Assembly (NCBI GenBank): GCA_014218235.1
Contig: CM024753.1
Coordinates: 9,295,146-9,359,145 of the forward strand
Reading direction: 5' to 3'
Source: Colocasia esculenta
Taxonomy: Eukaryota > Streptophyta > Magnoliopsida > Alismatales > Araceae
Length of the DNA: 64,000 nt
A model generated the notes under the pieces. The model saw nothing but the letters and a program-made list of their open reading frames with translations, did not search any database and was not told where the DNA came from. Shown here one piece after another: positions 11,166 to 23,345 of the stretch (positions within the stretch are counted from its first letter, which is position 1; each line of letters starts with the position of its first letter). The translations under genes and the position numbers were made by a program.

Positions 11166-11411
11166 GTAACGAATGTAAATAGGAAACGAGTAGAATAAGG
11201 AAGGGCAAAATAGGAAAAAGTTGATGTTAAAAGGACGACTCGTCTTCCAAGACGCATTAAATGCTGAGCAACAAAAAAAGCAAGGACTAGAAGCAAAAAG
11301 CAGGGACTAGAAATTAAACTAACACAAAAGGTAGGACTTTATGACTTTTGATTTTCTGACAGGGACTACATTAAGTCAACACTCTGACAGGGACCCCTAA
11401 TTAATTTTCTC

Positions 11412-11992
11412 ATTATTAACCTTCTGTCCACAATATTGATGATTCTACATACTCATATGTGGTATGGTTGGTTTAATTCCCATACAGATCACCCACGAAT
11501 AATAAAAGTGTGGTTTGATAATTTGTGTAGATAAATTTGAAAAAAAACCATTTATTCAAAATAAATCCTCGACAACCTATCTTATTGCATTTATGAATTT
11601 GGTTATCTTACTAAAATGATTTGTACATCATTTTTTTTTAAAAAAGTATTGAAATAGAGTTGAACTTATTCAAATCTATCAAGGGGTGGTTAGGGTTCGT
11701 GGACATCTCTTCCTCACATGAGTAATGCTAATCAATACTAAAAAAGTCAGATGGTCCTTTTATCATTATGGAGGTGCACATATCCCATCGGTGTTTAATG
11801 GACAACCATCTAAAAGGTTAGAAGATGTGCATTGCTCACATGGGCATTGGTTTGTCTTTGGAAGATGTGCCTAAGTTGGGGATCAAGGTACAAACTTATG
11901 TGTATTCATGTCCTCAAGTTATTTAACGGGTCTTTTTATGTATGTTTCGTCGATTTTTTGAATATTTTTCTATGAGATTTGGGATCTCCAAC
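11412..11992. other. intergenic, nothing recognised
   Basis: AT-rich; no coding or repeat structure recognised. Confidence 0.4.
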
Positions 11993-12520
11993 TAGGGTGT
12001 CAATTGGGCCGGGCCGGTCCGGAAGCTCGGAAGTCCGGCCCGATTTTAACCAGATTTGGGTCGAAAAAATGAGTCCGCTATAAATTTTTGGCCCGGCCCG
12101 GTCCGGCCCGAAAAAAAATAGGGCCGGGCTTGACTTTGTGTGCCTGGCCCGGTCGACCTGTCGGTCCGGAAAAAATAAATATAATTTATATTAAACATAA
12201 ATTTATATTTAGAAAGAGAGTTATATGTATTTTTTCTACAATAATCTACTCAAAAATATAATCTTTTGCAAGTTAAATGTTAATATAGATATAAGTAAAA
12301 TATATATTATTTTTATAGATATATTAAAGTATATATTATATAAATAAAAAATAATATTTTTTTATTTTTTAGGCTGGGCCGGACTTTTTCTAGGCCGGAT
12401 CGGGCCGGGCCATACCGGGCCTACTCCCGGGCCTGGGCCGGACCCGGGCCGACTTTTAAAAAATCGGGCCTAAACCAGGCCTAACAAGACCCGTCCAGGC
12501 CCGGCCCATTGACACCCCTA
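11993..12520. mobile_element. hAT-like MITE with GC-rich ends
   Basis: Terminal inverted repeat TAGGGTGTCAATTGGGCC on the left and TAGGGGTGTCAATGGGCC in reverse complement on the right. Both subterminal regions are packed with GGCCGGGCC and GGTCCGGCCC motifs, and the centre is AT-rich. Starts of the TAGGG-TGTCAAT type are common for short hAT derivatives in plants. No transposase. An 8-bp target duplication is not convincing (TCTCCAAC against TTCCCACT). Confidence 0.65.
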
Positions 12521-13241
12521 TTCCCACTCTCAGCTTAGATTGGGTTGACTCGTGTAGTAATCAAATCAGTAGATTCTCCAAACTTGCATTTTTTGGAGCA
12601 CACCCCCAAGATTTGAGTTTATGTTATATTCAAGTGAATCCAGGATAAATATATATTTTACCATAAATTTATAATATGTACATAAAATATTTATGCTTTG
12701 CACCCGTACATGTCCTAAGATATGTACATAAAATAGATTTACATCACTAGCATATGATTGATTAATCTAGGGTATGATTGAGTGGTTGGGGTTGGAACCC
12801 CTGCCACCACCATGACGCCTACAATGTGGAGCCATTTTAGGGTCCCCACGCCTCCACCCCCCAACATTATAACCCCGCCGCTTAAGATCTTTGTCAATAC
12901 CCATTATTGATTGCTGGTGGGGAGAACAAAAAAGTCTTAATAAATTAAAAATTGCTGGGTTTAATTTTATCTACCACCCGATTGACCTAATTTCTTCTCT
13001 CTCTTAAATAATATTTTTCAAATGACTTATTTTTTTAAAAAATAAATAGAAACTAAAGTCACTTAGAAGATCAAGAGATATTAGCTAGACAAAAGATATG
13101 ACCAGAAGAAAAACTAAATTAAAAGCCCATGCAATAAAAATAAATTAAAAGCTTAAGTGGGAGAGAGAATTCTCTAATAATTATAAAAAGGTACGGTCGC
13201 AACAATTGTATAGCAAAATTAGAATCGGGGACGAAGACCTA
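12521..13241. other. intergenic, nothing recognised
   Basis: AT-rich with one GC-rich patch near 12830-12890. No gene or element boundary seen. Confidence 0.4.
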
Positions 13242-13607
13242 GGCACCGTTTGGAAGTGAAGTAGAACAAATTTTAAAAATTGAAATCTCTGACAATGTCG
13301 CCTTGTTTCCCAAACAAGACTTGTTGTTCTCGGCGTTTGCGCAGAGGTGATTTTTGGCGGAGGAGAGAGGCGGACACAACTCTGTCGTGCTCACCCCGTT
13401 GTCAAAAGCAGTAGAGCATCCGTTTTCAAAAAAATTACACAGCTATGTCTGCGTGGAAGCGCCATTGCTTTTTTCTTTTCTTTTTTTCTTTCAACTTATT
13501 TCTATGCTGCACGGGTGTCGAGGTGCGGAAGCGCTTCCGTATGCGCTTCCACGAGGAATTGATTTTTACTGATTTCACATTTTTTGCTGGGTGTTCCAAA
13601 CAACACC
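13242..13607. mobile_element. Tourist-like MITE, CTA target duplication
   Basis: Ends GGCACCGTTTGGAA and, in reverse complement, GGTGTTGTTTGGAA, flanked on both sides by CTA (13239-13241 and 13608-13610). A 3-bp TWA-type duplication and a G-rich GTTTGG end define PIF/Harbinger (Tourist) MITEs. The overlapping short open frames inside are not genes. Confidence 0.7.
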
Positions 13608-13714
13608 CTAGTCGGAGGGCAATGATTTTGTTCGTCACCATCTTCTTCCTGATCAGACTCCTTCAATAGATAATCACCAACTCAAATCTTATAAGTTAGA
13701 AATTATTATTTTTA

Positions 13715-13904
13715 GGGGGAATTGTCAATCAGTCTCTGAGATTTATGTGACTTATTGTTAGGTCCCTACATTACAGATTTATTGAATTACATGTTTATGT
13801 AATACAGATCAAGTTGTAAGTATGTAAATTTACAATATGTAACTATGTAAGTCTATAATACAGGGACTTAAAAATAAGTCTATGGATCCCTCGGCAATTC
13901 ACCC
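13715..13904. mobile_element. MITE with 9-bp target duplication (Mutator-like)
   Basis: Terminal inverted repeat GGGGGAATTG / GGGTGAATTG (right end in reverse complement). The flanks TTATTTTTA (13706-13714) and TTATTTCTA (13905-13913) agree in eight of nine bases, the duplication size of Mutator-like elements. The end layout, a G-rich tip, an AATT block and then a CTCTG or CCCTG block, resembles the palindrome at 8952-11411. Confidence 0.6.
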
Positions 13905-13913
13905 TTATTTCTA

Positions 13914-15563
13914 TGAATTTAACTATGGTAGAAGGTTAAAAAAAATTATATTAGTACAAAAATGTAAAAAAAATCTGAGTTAACCTGCATATTGTCTAGC
14001 CTAACTACGCGCAACTTTGAACACTCGATAACATATACTTGGATAGTTTATCGAGGTATAACTTATCCCGCTACACACTGTCCAATTTTGATAGGTATAA
14101 CTTATCCTATCTGTAAACAAGGTCTTAGTGTTAACTGTCAATGGACCGGGCAAGACCTTTTTGAAGATACACAAAACACAAAATTAGGGCCTGATGGCCT
14201 TACCCAATAAGAGGCCGGGGTTATACTGAACGTCCTCCATCAAAGTCATCTAACCCAATCCCATCGATAAGACTCTATCTGACGAGATCATTGCCTTTGG
14301 GCTACTCCCTTCACTCGGAATCTCATATCTCAGAAGACCGCAGCGGGTGGGCCTGTTTGATATGGCCCAATTACGGCCAAGTTTACCGAGAGTCGGCCCA
14401 TGGTGGAGTTCCGAGAGGTTGACATGGTTTTGAAGTCCTGATGAGGTATCTTTTGTGTTGGTCCAATTCAGATGAAGATTCTGGCTCAAAAGTTAAAGGC
14501 TCTTGAGCTTGTCTTTAATCACAAATCGATGCTCTTCTATGCCTCTTCTCCATGGGAAAGATTGTAGGGGCTGAGAGCTGAAAATTTTAATAATATAATT
14601 GCTGGCATTGTTTAATAAAAAACCTCTTTTACCCAATAATATTACGAAGGTAGATGATGAGGCACAAACTCACACACCAAAGTGTAATTTATATTTCTCT
14701 ACCCATTCTGCTCAGTGAGCATAGATTAAAGAAAATGACGAACGTGAATTGATGTGCGGATAAACCTTGGTCAATGCAAGGAAATCAAGGTCCAAGAAAA
14801 AAAGAGAGAAATTTTTACACACATTTTCCAGCACCGTGCTATAATTAGAACCATTTCAGCCTCTATAACTTCACAATGTTATAAAAATTTATATATAAAG
14901 AGTGGGTCAGCCGTTAAAATCTGTTATGCTCACTTTACTGACTTTAGAGGCTATTTCCAACCTCTTAAGTTTATAGACTCATCATGACCCAATAAGGCGG
15001 TCAGGCAGTGACCATCTAACCACGTGTCATCAGATCCAACTACCGACTTCTGAACACATTTCAGCCACCAAACGCCTAAAAATTTTAAGATATAATCTTT
15101 GAACACCTCCGAACCTATTATCCCCCCTCCCCCCATTAGCCACTTTTGCCTCCCCCTTCAATTGTCTGAACGACCCGACCATGCTAGAACTCGGCCTTCC
15201 CTTGGCACGAGCAGAGCATGGAAAACCATGGTTCTGACAATATATTCAACAGAAATGCTGAAAAGGGTGTACATGATATAATTAATTCATGCACTGAAGG
15301 ATATGCATACATATATGAATGCACAGTAGACTCTTGTGCAATTTTCACCCCAAAAAGGGTAGTTTTGAAAAATATGAGTAGAAAACTCTAATTTAAACAA
15401 TTGAAAGGATGTGATCGCTCACAAGCAACCTTTCACGGGTGTATAAGAAAAGCGGGGGACTTGGCTGGCCTTCACGGCATGGTCTGATAACGTATCGGTA
15501 AGCGGGATTTCACAGTGGAAGCTACCAGCGCCCTGCAGGCTGCAACAGCGGTTGCCGGGCGCA
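13914..15563. other. intergenic; upstream region of the spermidine-synthase-like gene
   Basis: No coding signal. A G-box-like CCACGTGTCATC lies near 15020, about 540 bp upstream of the start codon, a possible bZIP/ABRE-type site. A tract of C residues lies near 15120. Confidence 0.4.
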
Positions 15564-18500
15564 ATGGCGACGGCGAAGGTCGTCCCGGTACCCATCGCCA
15601 CCTTCTCGCGCGTCCGCCGTGGGCCGTCCTTGAGGACGACCTGCTCCCTCTCTTGCTTACTCACACTCGATGGCGGCCCCCTCCCCGGGCGGCGCGACAT
15701 GGCGCGCGGGATCTGTCGCGTGCGGGCCAGAGGGCGCGCGCCTCTGTTCTCTCCCCATACCCCCAGAGCTGCGCAGAGTAGGGTAGAGGAAGGAGAAGAG
15801 AGCGGGCGCCGGGCGGAGGAGGAGGATGAGGGCCAGCCGTTCTCGGTCCTCACTTCCTCAGGAGCCCGTACAACGAGATTATTGTGGTGGACACTCCGAC
15901 GTCCAGGGTTCTGCTCCTCGATTCTACCCGTAAGCATGCAATTATTTACCTCTCTTCCTTATTGCAGTGCGGATTCTCATCGCGTCCGGGTTTCGAACCC
16001 ACAGTAGATGTTTATGCACATAGAGCTTGAAAATTTGAAATACAGTCATTCATCATGGGGATTCTGCACTGAGTTGGGAAATTGATGTAACCGATGACTT
16101 AATTCCATTTTCTTTCTAACATATTGTTTTCTCTGTTTTTTTCTAGATAATGTTCATAGCATTTTGAACAAGGGGCAAATATTAACCAATTCATACTGGG
16201 TATGTGGAATTTCTGTCTATCTTCTGCTTCCATGCTTGTATATAACTGTAGCACTTGAACTCGATGGTTGTTTTTGCACTTATGTTTATGCAGTAAGGCT
16301 ATCTAAATTGATAAGTGCACATAAGAGTGGCATTTATGTAATTATTCATGTAGGAGAGTTATTTTTGCAATTATTCCTGTAAGTATACTACCTACACAAC
16401 CACACTAAACTCATGATAGTTACTGACCAAATCTTGCTGAATCCGTGCCTAGAATTAACTCTGACTCAATATGATATGTCATGCCTATTTGCAGGATGAT
16501 TTGCGACTCTTCCAGCTATTATTCCAAATGGCCCCATCGCTATTTTGGGATTGGTATTTTCTCCGTTGCTTGGATGTATATCTTCAAGGTTTCTATTCCT
16601 GCAACATGAATGAAGATTGGCGGTCCTACACTTGTACTAACCAATGAATTCTTGCTCAGGGTGGTGGAACTGCAGCACATGTGATCCTTGATCTATGGCC
16701 TAAATTACACCTTATAGGGTGGGAAATTGATGGGATAGTAAGGACCACTTTCCAACTGTTAGTTTTCTTGAGCAATGGTCCTGTTCGATGGCACTATAAT
16801 TGTTTGTAAATTGCATCTTGTGGGTGATATGTTTTGAACATTTTGGTGTTTGTTTACTTTCCCTTATTGTAAACCATGATGTAGAAGTACAAAAACCTTT
16901 CCTTGAAATACATTTCTGATAATTCATTTGAGGTTTAGATAGTACAACTTGAAGGCTATGCCTTATTTGGAACCATTCAAGTTTATAAAAGTTCTTTCCT
17001 TTTTCTGCTTTTGGTTAATTATACAAAAGGACCTCCAAGACTCTTTGAGTCAAAATGTCATTTGTTTTATCTAAGGTCACGTTGTATGTGAAGCAGTTCC
17101 TGTCAGTGTGACTGTTTCCACATGCCTCCAGATATTCTGATGAAAATTGAACAGTCCCGTTCATGATGGCATAGTCTGGCATCACCACCCACATAAAGTA
17201 TCTTCCCTTGACACATACTTCATCTTTGGATGAATTTAAGAGTCCAGTTTTAGAATAAGTGAAAGCACAAAAAAAAATGTCAATAGAAGGGTCAGTGGTT
17301 AGGCATAGGGTTTTCTAAATCTGAATTTTATTTCTTCAAATCATGAGCTCACCCTGCAGATGAGTAAATTTTTTGTGGTAGTCTCATTATACCATACATC
17401 TCTTGTTTATATTCCTGATAATAGGGCAAACAGAATTTCAATGTCCACTTGTATTTTTCTTAGGTGTCCTGAAGAACATTCATACCTATTTTTTGCAGCC
17501 CTTGGCTCTTGGCTCCGTATTCGCCCCTTGCCCTCTAGACTGGCAGGGCACTGGGGCTGTTATTGTCATCTGTTTCGCATCTCTACATTAACTGTTAAGC
17601 CTATCCTACCTTCAGCATCCTATTGTTCTCTCACTTCCTACTTTCTGCAGGACGCTTCTTCCCTTCTCCGTGTTTAACACTGCCTGTTTCTGAATAGGAT
17701 CTCATGTGTCTGAGCTCCCCTGTATGAACATCTGGACTGGCTTGATGACTCTCTTGCACAACCTGTCATTACTTTCTGTTCTGGTTCTTTCCCTTCCTCT
17801 ACTACTCTCATCTGCAATTACCCTTTGCTATATCCATTATGTAAGAAGGTAACAAGTTTGATAATGTAGTTCTCCGTTTTCTGGCTTGACAGAACTCATC
17901 CTTCTGCTTCTAGCAGGCATTGATGCAGATGAATAGAGGGATTCCTGCTTACCTCAATTTCTGTAGCTTAAAGCATCGATTATTTTTGGAACAGTGTCTT
18001 ATACTTAAGTTTCTGATATTTGTTTCATTGTCTTGTCATTACAAAGAACTGTTGAATGTAAGCTAACTTGCTTTTCAACCACAAGCATTTTCATTGTTAA
18101 ATTCCCATTTTTTTGTTAGTTGATCGATAAAGCAAGAAAATATTTTCAACTATCTGATCTAGAGAAGCATAATCATGCTGGTGGTTTCCTCTCTATTAAT
18201 GTTGGAGATGCACTTTCAGCATCTGTGAGCGTTCCAGGGGGGTTTGCTGGTAAGTAGATCTAGGAGTATGTCTATTTCTTGGATACTATCTTTAGTGCTC
18301 ATTCACTTTATTTTCTGTCATTGTTTGTGCTAGCAACCTGCCCTATTTTAATGTAGGTAACATGCAAATTGAGATAATTTACAGAAAGTAACTTGCTCTC
18401 AATGGCACTTTATTCATTTATTTATTCTTTGATCATCCAGGGATCGTAGTGGACTTATTTTATGATGGGAAGGTTTTACCACAATTGCAAGAGGTATAAC

Positions 18501-21500
18501 TTGTACCTCTAGAGTATGAGTATTATATATCATAATGAGAAAGGATGAACCTGTGTATACAGAAAGATCATCAATTTTGGGCATTTTGTAATTCTAGTAG
18601 CCTCTTTGGTATAGATCTTTGGAGATTTATTAGTGAAATAGGAAATAGCACTGCTAAATTTAGGATGACAATCTTATGAGTTAGTCATGTGAGGATAGCG
18701 AATTTGGGCACAGCTGACAAAATCTAAAGGAAAAATTATGCTTTATATGTGGTTTCTTCTTTCACCTTATTCAAGAGTCTGTAAAATATCTATCACGAAC
18801 GCAGTATGTTTACCTTGATTGCTGAGAGATGGATTCTTCAAGAGTGTGCACTAAACTCATCTTGTATAGATGCTTGTGAACACCATGAGAGCATATTCTT
18901 CTGAAACATGGTGTTTTAGTTTAACTTATTCAAGGATTTTCTAAACTTGGACAAAGAAAAGTTTTTTGATAGGAAATGACCCTTACTTCTCCAAATGTCA
19001 TTTTCTTTATTAGAACACAGTAATAAGATATTTTGTTGTTCATAGAGAGAGCTAACTTGGTGTGCAACCACCAAGATGAAATTTATAAAACGAGCACTCA
19101 AGGAAGAAGGTATACTTTGACATATCAGTAGTATAACATATATTCTTGGCAAAGTTGTTTAATTATAGAAAAAGAGGGGGGGGGGGGGGGGGGGTATAAC
19201 TCGGTGGGACTCTATAACTCGGTGGGACTCCCACCGGTGCCAAGCACCGGTGGGCACTGGGGCGCACCACTAGTGGGAGGCCCATGGTGGCTTTCCCACC
19301 TCAAGGTGGGGAGCCACCGGTGGGATTCCCCACCCCATCCCACCAGGGCGCGCTGGTGGGATCCCCAACCGGTGGGGTCCTCCCACCGGTGGGGCTCCCT
19401 ACCGGCCCCCACCTATGGTGGGATGGCCAACCGGTGGGATCCCCAATTCCCCTTATGAAAAAAAAAACGCATACCTTAATGAAGACCTCCGGTGGGATGC
19501 TTGAAGATGCTCCGTTGGGATGTCCAACTCTCCCCTCAAACTCCTATATAAGGAGACCACCTCCAAGGAGGAAAGAAATCGGCCAAGTCTTGAGCTCTTC
19601 TGAAATTGCCCAAGGCTCCCTTGCTGCCTTGAAGCGTTGTGTGTTTTGTTTCAGGCAAGGCATATAACAAGTCATGTATTCTTAAGTCCCTATGGGTTAA
19701 GAAATCACCCCAGTGGACTATTCTTTGTCATGTAAGGATGGGGTGTCGGTTTCGGTTTCGGGTAGGGCCGAAACCGAAACGGTTTCGGTTTCGGTTTCGA
19801 ACGAAACCGTCCAAACCTATAAAAGTTGACAAAAAATTGTAAAAAAACTCAAATAAATCTGTAAAAATATAAAAATTCATCACAACACAAAAAGAACCAG
19901 TGGACATGCATATAAGATTGAAAAAATTGGATTAAGTGACAGATATATGTGGGTGACATGTTAATGGAATATTCGATGCATATGAGCCCACCCGGATCAT
20001 CCAGTCCTGGCTTTGTTCTTCTCTAGCTCTAGCCATGGTCCTACAATAAAAAAATAAAGCACAAAAATATGTAAATAGAATGACATAAAGACTGCTTGGA
20101 ACCTAAAACAATCAAACATATCACTTATTGTTCAAATGTGGAGCCCGAACTCTCAATGTGCGCCTTCGCACGCGGATCGACCTGCGCGGTCAGGTCGCGG
20201 GGATCTGTTTCGCCTGGTGTCGCCGGTTTCGGGCCGACACCGGGTGGTGTCGGTTTCGGTTTCGCCCGAAACCAGTAAGTCTCGGACCGGAACAGTGTTC
20301 CGGTCCGGTTTCGTGTCGCCCAAGGCCGAAACCGACACGTTTCGCCGTGTCGGTTTCGGTTTCGGGCGAAACCTACAACCATGGTCATGTTCATGTTTAC
20401 ACCAAAGAAATGAACAAAAGAGATGTTGAAAAATGTTCTCACTTGGTGTGTATATGATCGGGATGTTATTTCTGCATATTAGCATCAGAAAAAAATTACA
20501 AATGAACACTGTCTTTTGCTTATTGGTGTACATGGCCAAGAGATATAGAGGATCTCCTAAACTTAACATTTCTAGAAGGAATAATTGTTAAAGAATAATT
20601 CTGAAAATTCAGAAATAATGTTTAAGGACTAGCATCCAAGAAAAATTATCAAACAGCCCCTATTCATGAGGAAAATTACGAATTAACCCCCTACATGACA
20701 AAAAATGTCAAATCAGTCCCAAAAGGAGGAAGAATTTACAAATCAATCCTCATCTTTCTTGGGAAATTTGGTGAGGACCCGTGGGTTATGTATCCCCGTC
20801 CGTTCAACGATGTTTCCACAAATTACCAAATTACTTGTTTTCAACTAAAGGGTCTAAACATGTATAAAAGGTCTTCGAGTTCTCCTCGATGTAAAGAAAC
20901 TTTATTTTGATCGATGGGGAATGGTCCAGCACACAAACTCAGAATCATCTGAAAATTATGCGTGGAAGATGACGATAAACCCCAAACGATGCATTTCTCT
21001 ATGTGCATGAGGGTTTTACATCTATATTTTCCCACGCCACTGATACATTGATATATACACATCAAAAAAGAACGAATGATATGATATCTTATGTTCTTTT
21101 TAAACAAAGTATACACAAGAAAATTTATTAAAATTATTTATCACATACTTTCTTGATTCTTCATATTCTCAAATGAAACTGAAGATCACAGATTAACTTT
21201 CACCAATATTGTTAATCCCGGTGCTTGTATGTCCTCTGTTTTATCTTGTGTTCTCTTTTATGTCATGTTGCTAAATCATCCTATTGCTTTTGTCAATATT
21301 TTCATTTTTTATGAAGTTTTCTATTGTTTTAAAGGTTGACAGATGGTTGGAACTTGAAAAGAAGCTGATGCCCCATGGTCGTATCATGGTAAACTGTGGT
21401 GGAGCTCATGCTGAAACATCAAATAGAAGTGGATTAGCAGATCCTGAAGTTACAAAAGATGATAGTTGGGTACAGAATCCCACCATTAAGGCTTTATGCG

Positions 21501-22531
21501 TAGCTTTTGATGGAAAGGTATGCCACCTAGCTTCCATCTTTTTGGACTTGCTATTTTCATTCCCTCATAACTGACTTGTTCTAGGAGGCACTGAGGAATG
21601 TGGTTCATGTTTTGTCCTTGCACATTTGTAGCACCTGCTGTCATAATCTTGACATTGTTTTTTCTAGGCTAGGTCATATACATGGTTCTCACGTCCTTCC
21701 CCTCTCTATCTTGTTGCAGTGAAATGCCCTTTTGCTTATATAATATTTTATAGTTCAATTGGAAAGCATAAAGCCAAGTTCTTGGTTCGGCTCCGTTGAC
21801 ACTACCAGCTCTAACAAAAGCTTGTGGCATCTCAGTACCAGACCTTTTCTCAAACGCGTTTATGCCACTGACTAGTGGTTTTGAATAGTAAATTCATTTC
21901 AGTGAATCCCCTATGTTTTTCTTAGTTTTCCAAATGATAACCTTTCGAAGGACAAATGGATGCCCCAGAAAGGAATTTACCTGCTTCCTTCTGCATGTTA
22001 TCAGCCATTCAATCAGCCTCGTAGGTTAAATTACCAGCTAGGTTCACACCTGTCATAGTGCAGCATAAAGGTCACTAGTTGTGTTCTAAACTTTGTTTTT
22101 TTCACCATACTGTATTTTTGGTACTACTCAAGTATTTTGTGTCAATGGCAGATTTTATTGCTTGCTCTTCCTTAGGAACATGCGACTGTGCAACGTTAAG
22201 ATGTAAACTCTTTTGGGAAAGAAAGGAAATGGAATATATTGTGGACATGATCACTTTTACATGTTTGTTGCACGGTCATGGATGCCAAACACCTTTGTTC
22301 TTAGTGGCTGCATAACGCTTTTAAATATCGTTCATTTTCATTTGTAATAATATTTACATTATCCCGGATTCATGCTCACTGTAGCTAAGCTGGAAGAGAA
22401 TGGCTGAGCAAGATAGTGAGAATTATATGGCGCTTACTGGACCTATACCAGAGATAGAGTCTTGGTCATCCTCTGTGCCTAGCCAGTTAGCCTCCAATGT
22501 GAAAAGTTGGAAGCCATGTGGACTTGCTTGA
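15564..22531 (+). CDS. spermidine-synthase-like SAM-dependent methyltransferase-fold protein, probably plastid; two frameshifts
   Basis: Eight exons: 15564-15929, 16147-16199, 16495-16553, 16660-16737, 18120-18249, 18441-18493, 21335-21517, 22385-22531, all with GT-AG introns. The spliced length is 1069 bases; two added bases give 357 codons (356 residues). The N-terminal third is basic and low in acidic residues, like a plastid transit peptide. Core motifs follow: SPYNEIIVVDTPTSRVLLLD, NVHSIL, the glycine-rich SAM or dcSAM loop ILGLGGGTAA (about 157-166), the acidic GWEID, GDALS, VVDLF, then PHGRIMVNCGG. The C-terminus ends WKPCGLA. This order matches plant spermidine-synthase-like proteins annotated as SAM-dependent methyltransferases; the substrate is not known to me. 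Frame breaks lie near 15860 and 16500, each one base short. Intron 6 (2.8 kb) carries insertions. Probably a real gene with sequence errors. Confidence 0.85.
19177..19733. repeat. palindromic CCACCGGTGGG minisatellite-like block after a poly-G run
   Basis: After about 18 consecutive G, the stretch 19200-19450 repeats variants of the palindrome CCACCGGTGGG about eight times, separated by GGGATCCCC-like words. It then passes into a segment with a TATA-like CCTATATAAGG (about 19540) and a leader-like sequence resembling the promoter of an LTR. It sits inside intron 6 of the spermidine-synthase-like gene and is likely a transposon fragment. Confidence 0.6.
19734..20382. mobile_element. hAT-like MITE inside intron 6
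   Basis: Flanks TGTCATGT (19726-19733) and GGTCATGT (20383-20390) agree in seven of eight bases, the hAT duplication size. Subterminal regions are dense in GGTTTCGGTTTCGG on the left and its inverse on the right. Terminal tips AAGGATGGGGT and ATGGTTGTAGG (right end in reverse complement) are only loosely similar. No transposase. Confidence 0.6.
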
Positions 22532-22749
22532 AGGGTATGCCTTTGATCGCACTGGTGTACATTAGCTTTGTCTATTTCCATTAGAACTCTGGTTTATTTC
22601 TTTACTGAACACTATTGGTTGTTGCAGGAATAATCACTCAAGGAGGAAAGCCATTTGATTTGGGAATTCCGCTGTCATCTTGCGCAATATTTACAAGCAA
22701 ATGATGGTAGCCGGTTACATTTACGTCTTAAACATGCAGTTTATGGATT

Positions 22750-22924
22750 GAGAAAGATTCAGTGCACTTTCTTATTGCACTCACGCATAATATGATTAGA
22801 CATTAAATTTATGTGGCACCTCTCGCGTGGGAGTAATAAAATGACAACTCAATTATTGAGTGTCACATAAATTTAGTATCTAGTATATGTAATTAAGTGT
22901 AATAAAAAAGTACAATAAATCTCT
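22750..22924. mobile_element. MITE of the GAGAAAGA family
   Basis: Inverted arms: GAGAAAGATTCAGTGCACTT on the left pairs, with changes, with the right end read in reverse complement (ATTTATTGTACTTTTTTATT). Deeper in, AAATTTATGTGGCAC pairs with AAATTTATGTGACAC. It lies about 220 bp after the stop of the spermidine-synthase-like gene. Target duplication not clear. Confidence 0.6.
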
Positions 22925-23345
22925 AATAGGGTTGAGAAATACTTTTTACCCACTTGGGCGGATACTGCCAACCCAGGTGGCTGTCCACATAACGCTAGTA
23001 AGGATTGCCCCGGTGGCCGTCACTGTCCGCCGATGGCCAGATGGCAGCAACCAGTGGTGGCTGTGGCGGCCAGTGACACCCGTGAGGTGACCGATGGCAC
23101 TGGCGGTTGCGACCAGCCACACGGGCAGCCACTTGGTGTTTGCCTTTTGGCTCGTTCGATTTAGTTAACCTGATTTTTTATGTTTCTGTAAACAGTGCTG
23201 CAAGGAAAACTTATGCCGTGCGGGAATATTGGTAGAAATATCAGAAGATATATTTTTAGCTCTCATGGCGTGCCGAGTAAGGACGACCTGGCACCTCTTC
23301 AAAGGGAGTGTAACCAAATGTCACCACTTTCTGCCTTCAAATTTA

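Larger units (their letters stand above)
8952..11411. mobile_element. 2.46-kb foldback element: near-perfect palindrome of 22-bp tandem units
   Basis: The ends GAAAATTAATTARGGGTCCC (8954 on) and the same sequence in reverse complement (ending 11409) begin two arms of roughly 1.1-1.3 kb. These match base for base over long stretches with only scattered differences (by eye about 97 percent or better in the outer 450 bp). The arms meet near 10285-10295 with almost no spacer. Inside, each arm is a tandem array of 22-bp units starting GTTACA or ATTACA. Each arm also carries a tRNA-like cassette. No protein is encoded. Long inverted repeats made of short tandem units are the structure of foldback transposons. 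The flanks ATATTTAA and ATTATTAA could be a degenerate target duplication. Superfamily unproven. Confidence 0.85.

Noticed and set aside
15419..15937. 172-codon open frame on the minus strand
   Set aside because: It is the antisense shadow of exon 1 of the spermidine-synthase-like gene, whose protein motifs and splice sites are clear on the plus strand.
20640..20930. Possible MITE with repeated CCCCTA/ATTACGAATT words
   Set aside because: The left part resembles Mutator-type ends, but I could not find a matching right end or a target duplication.
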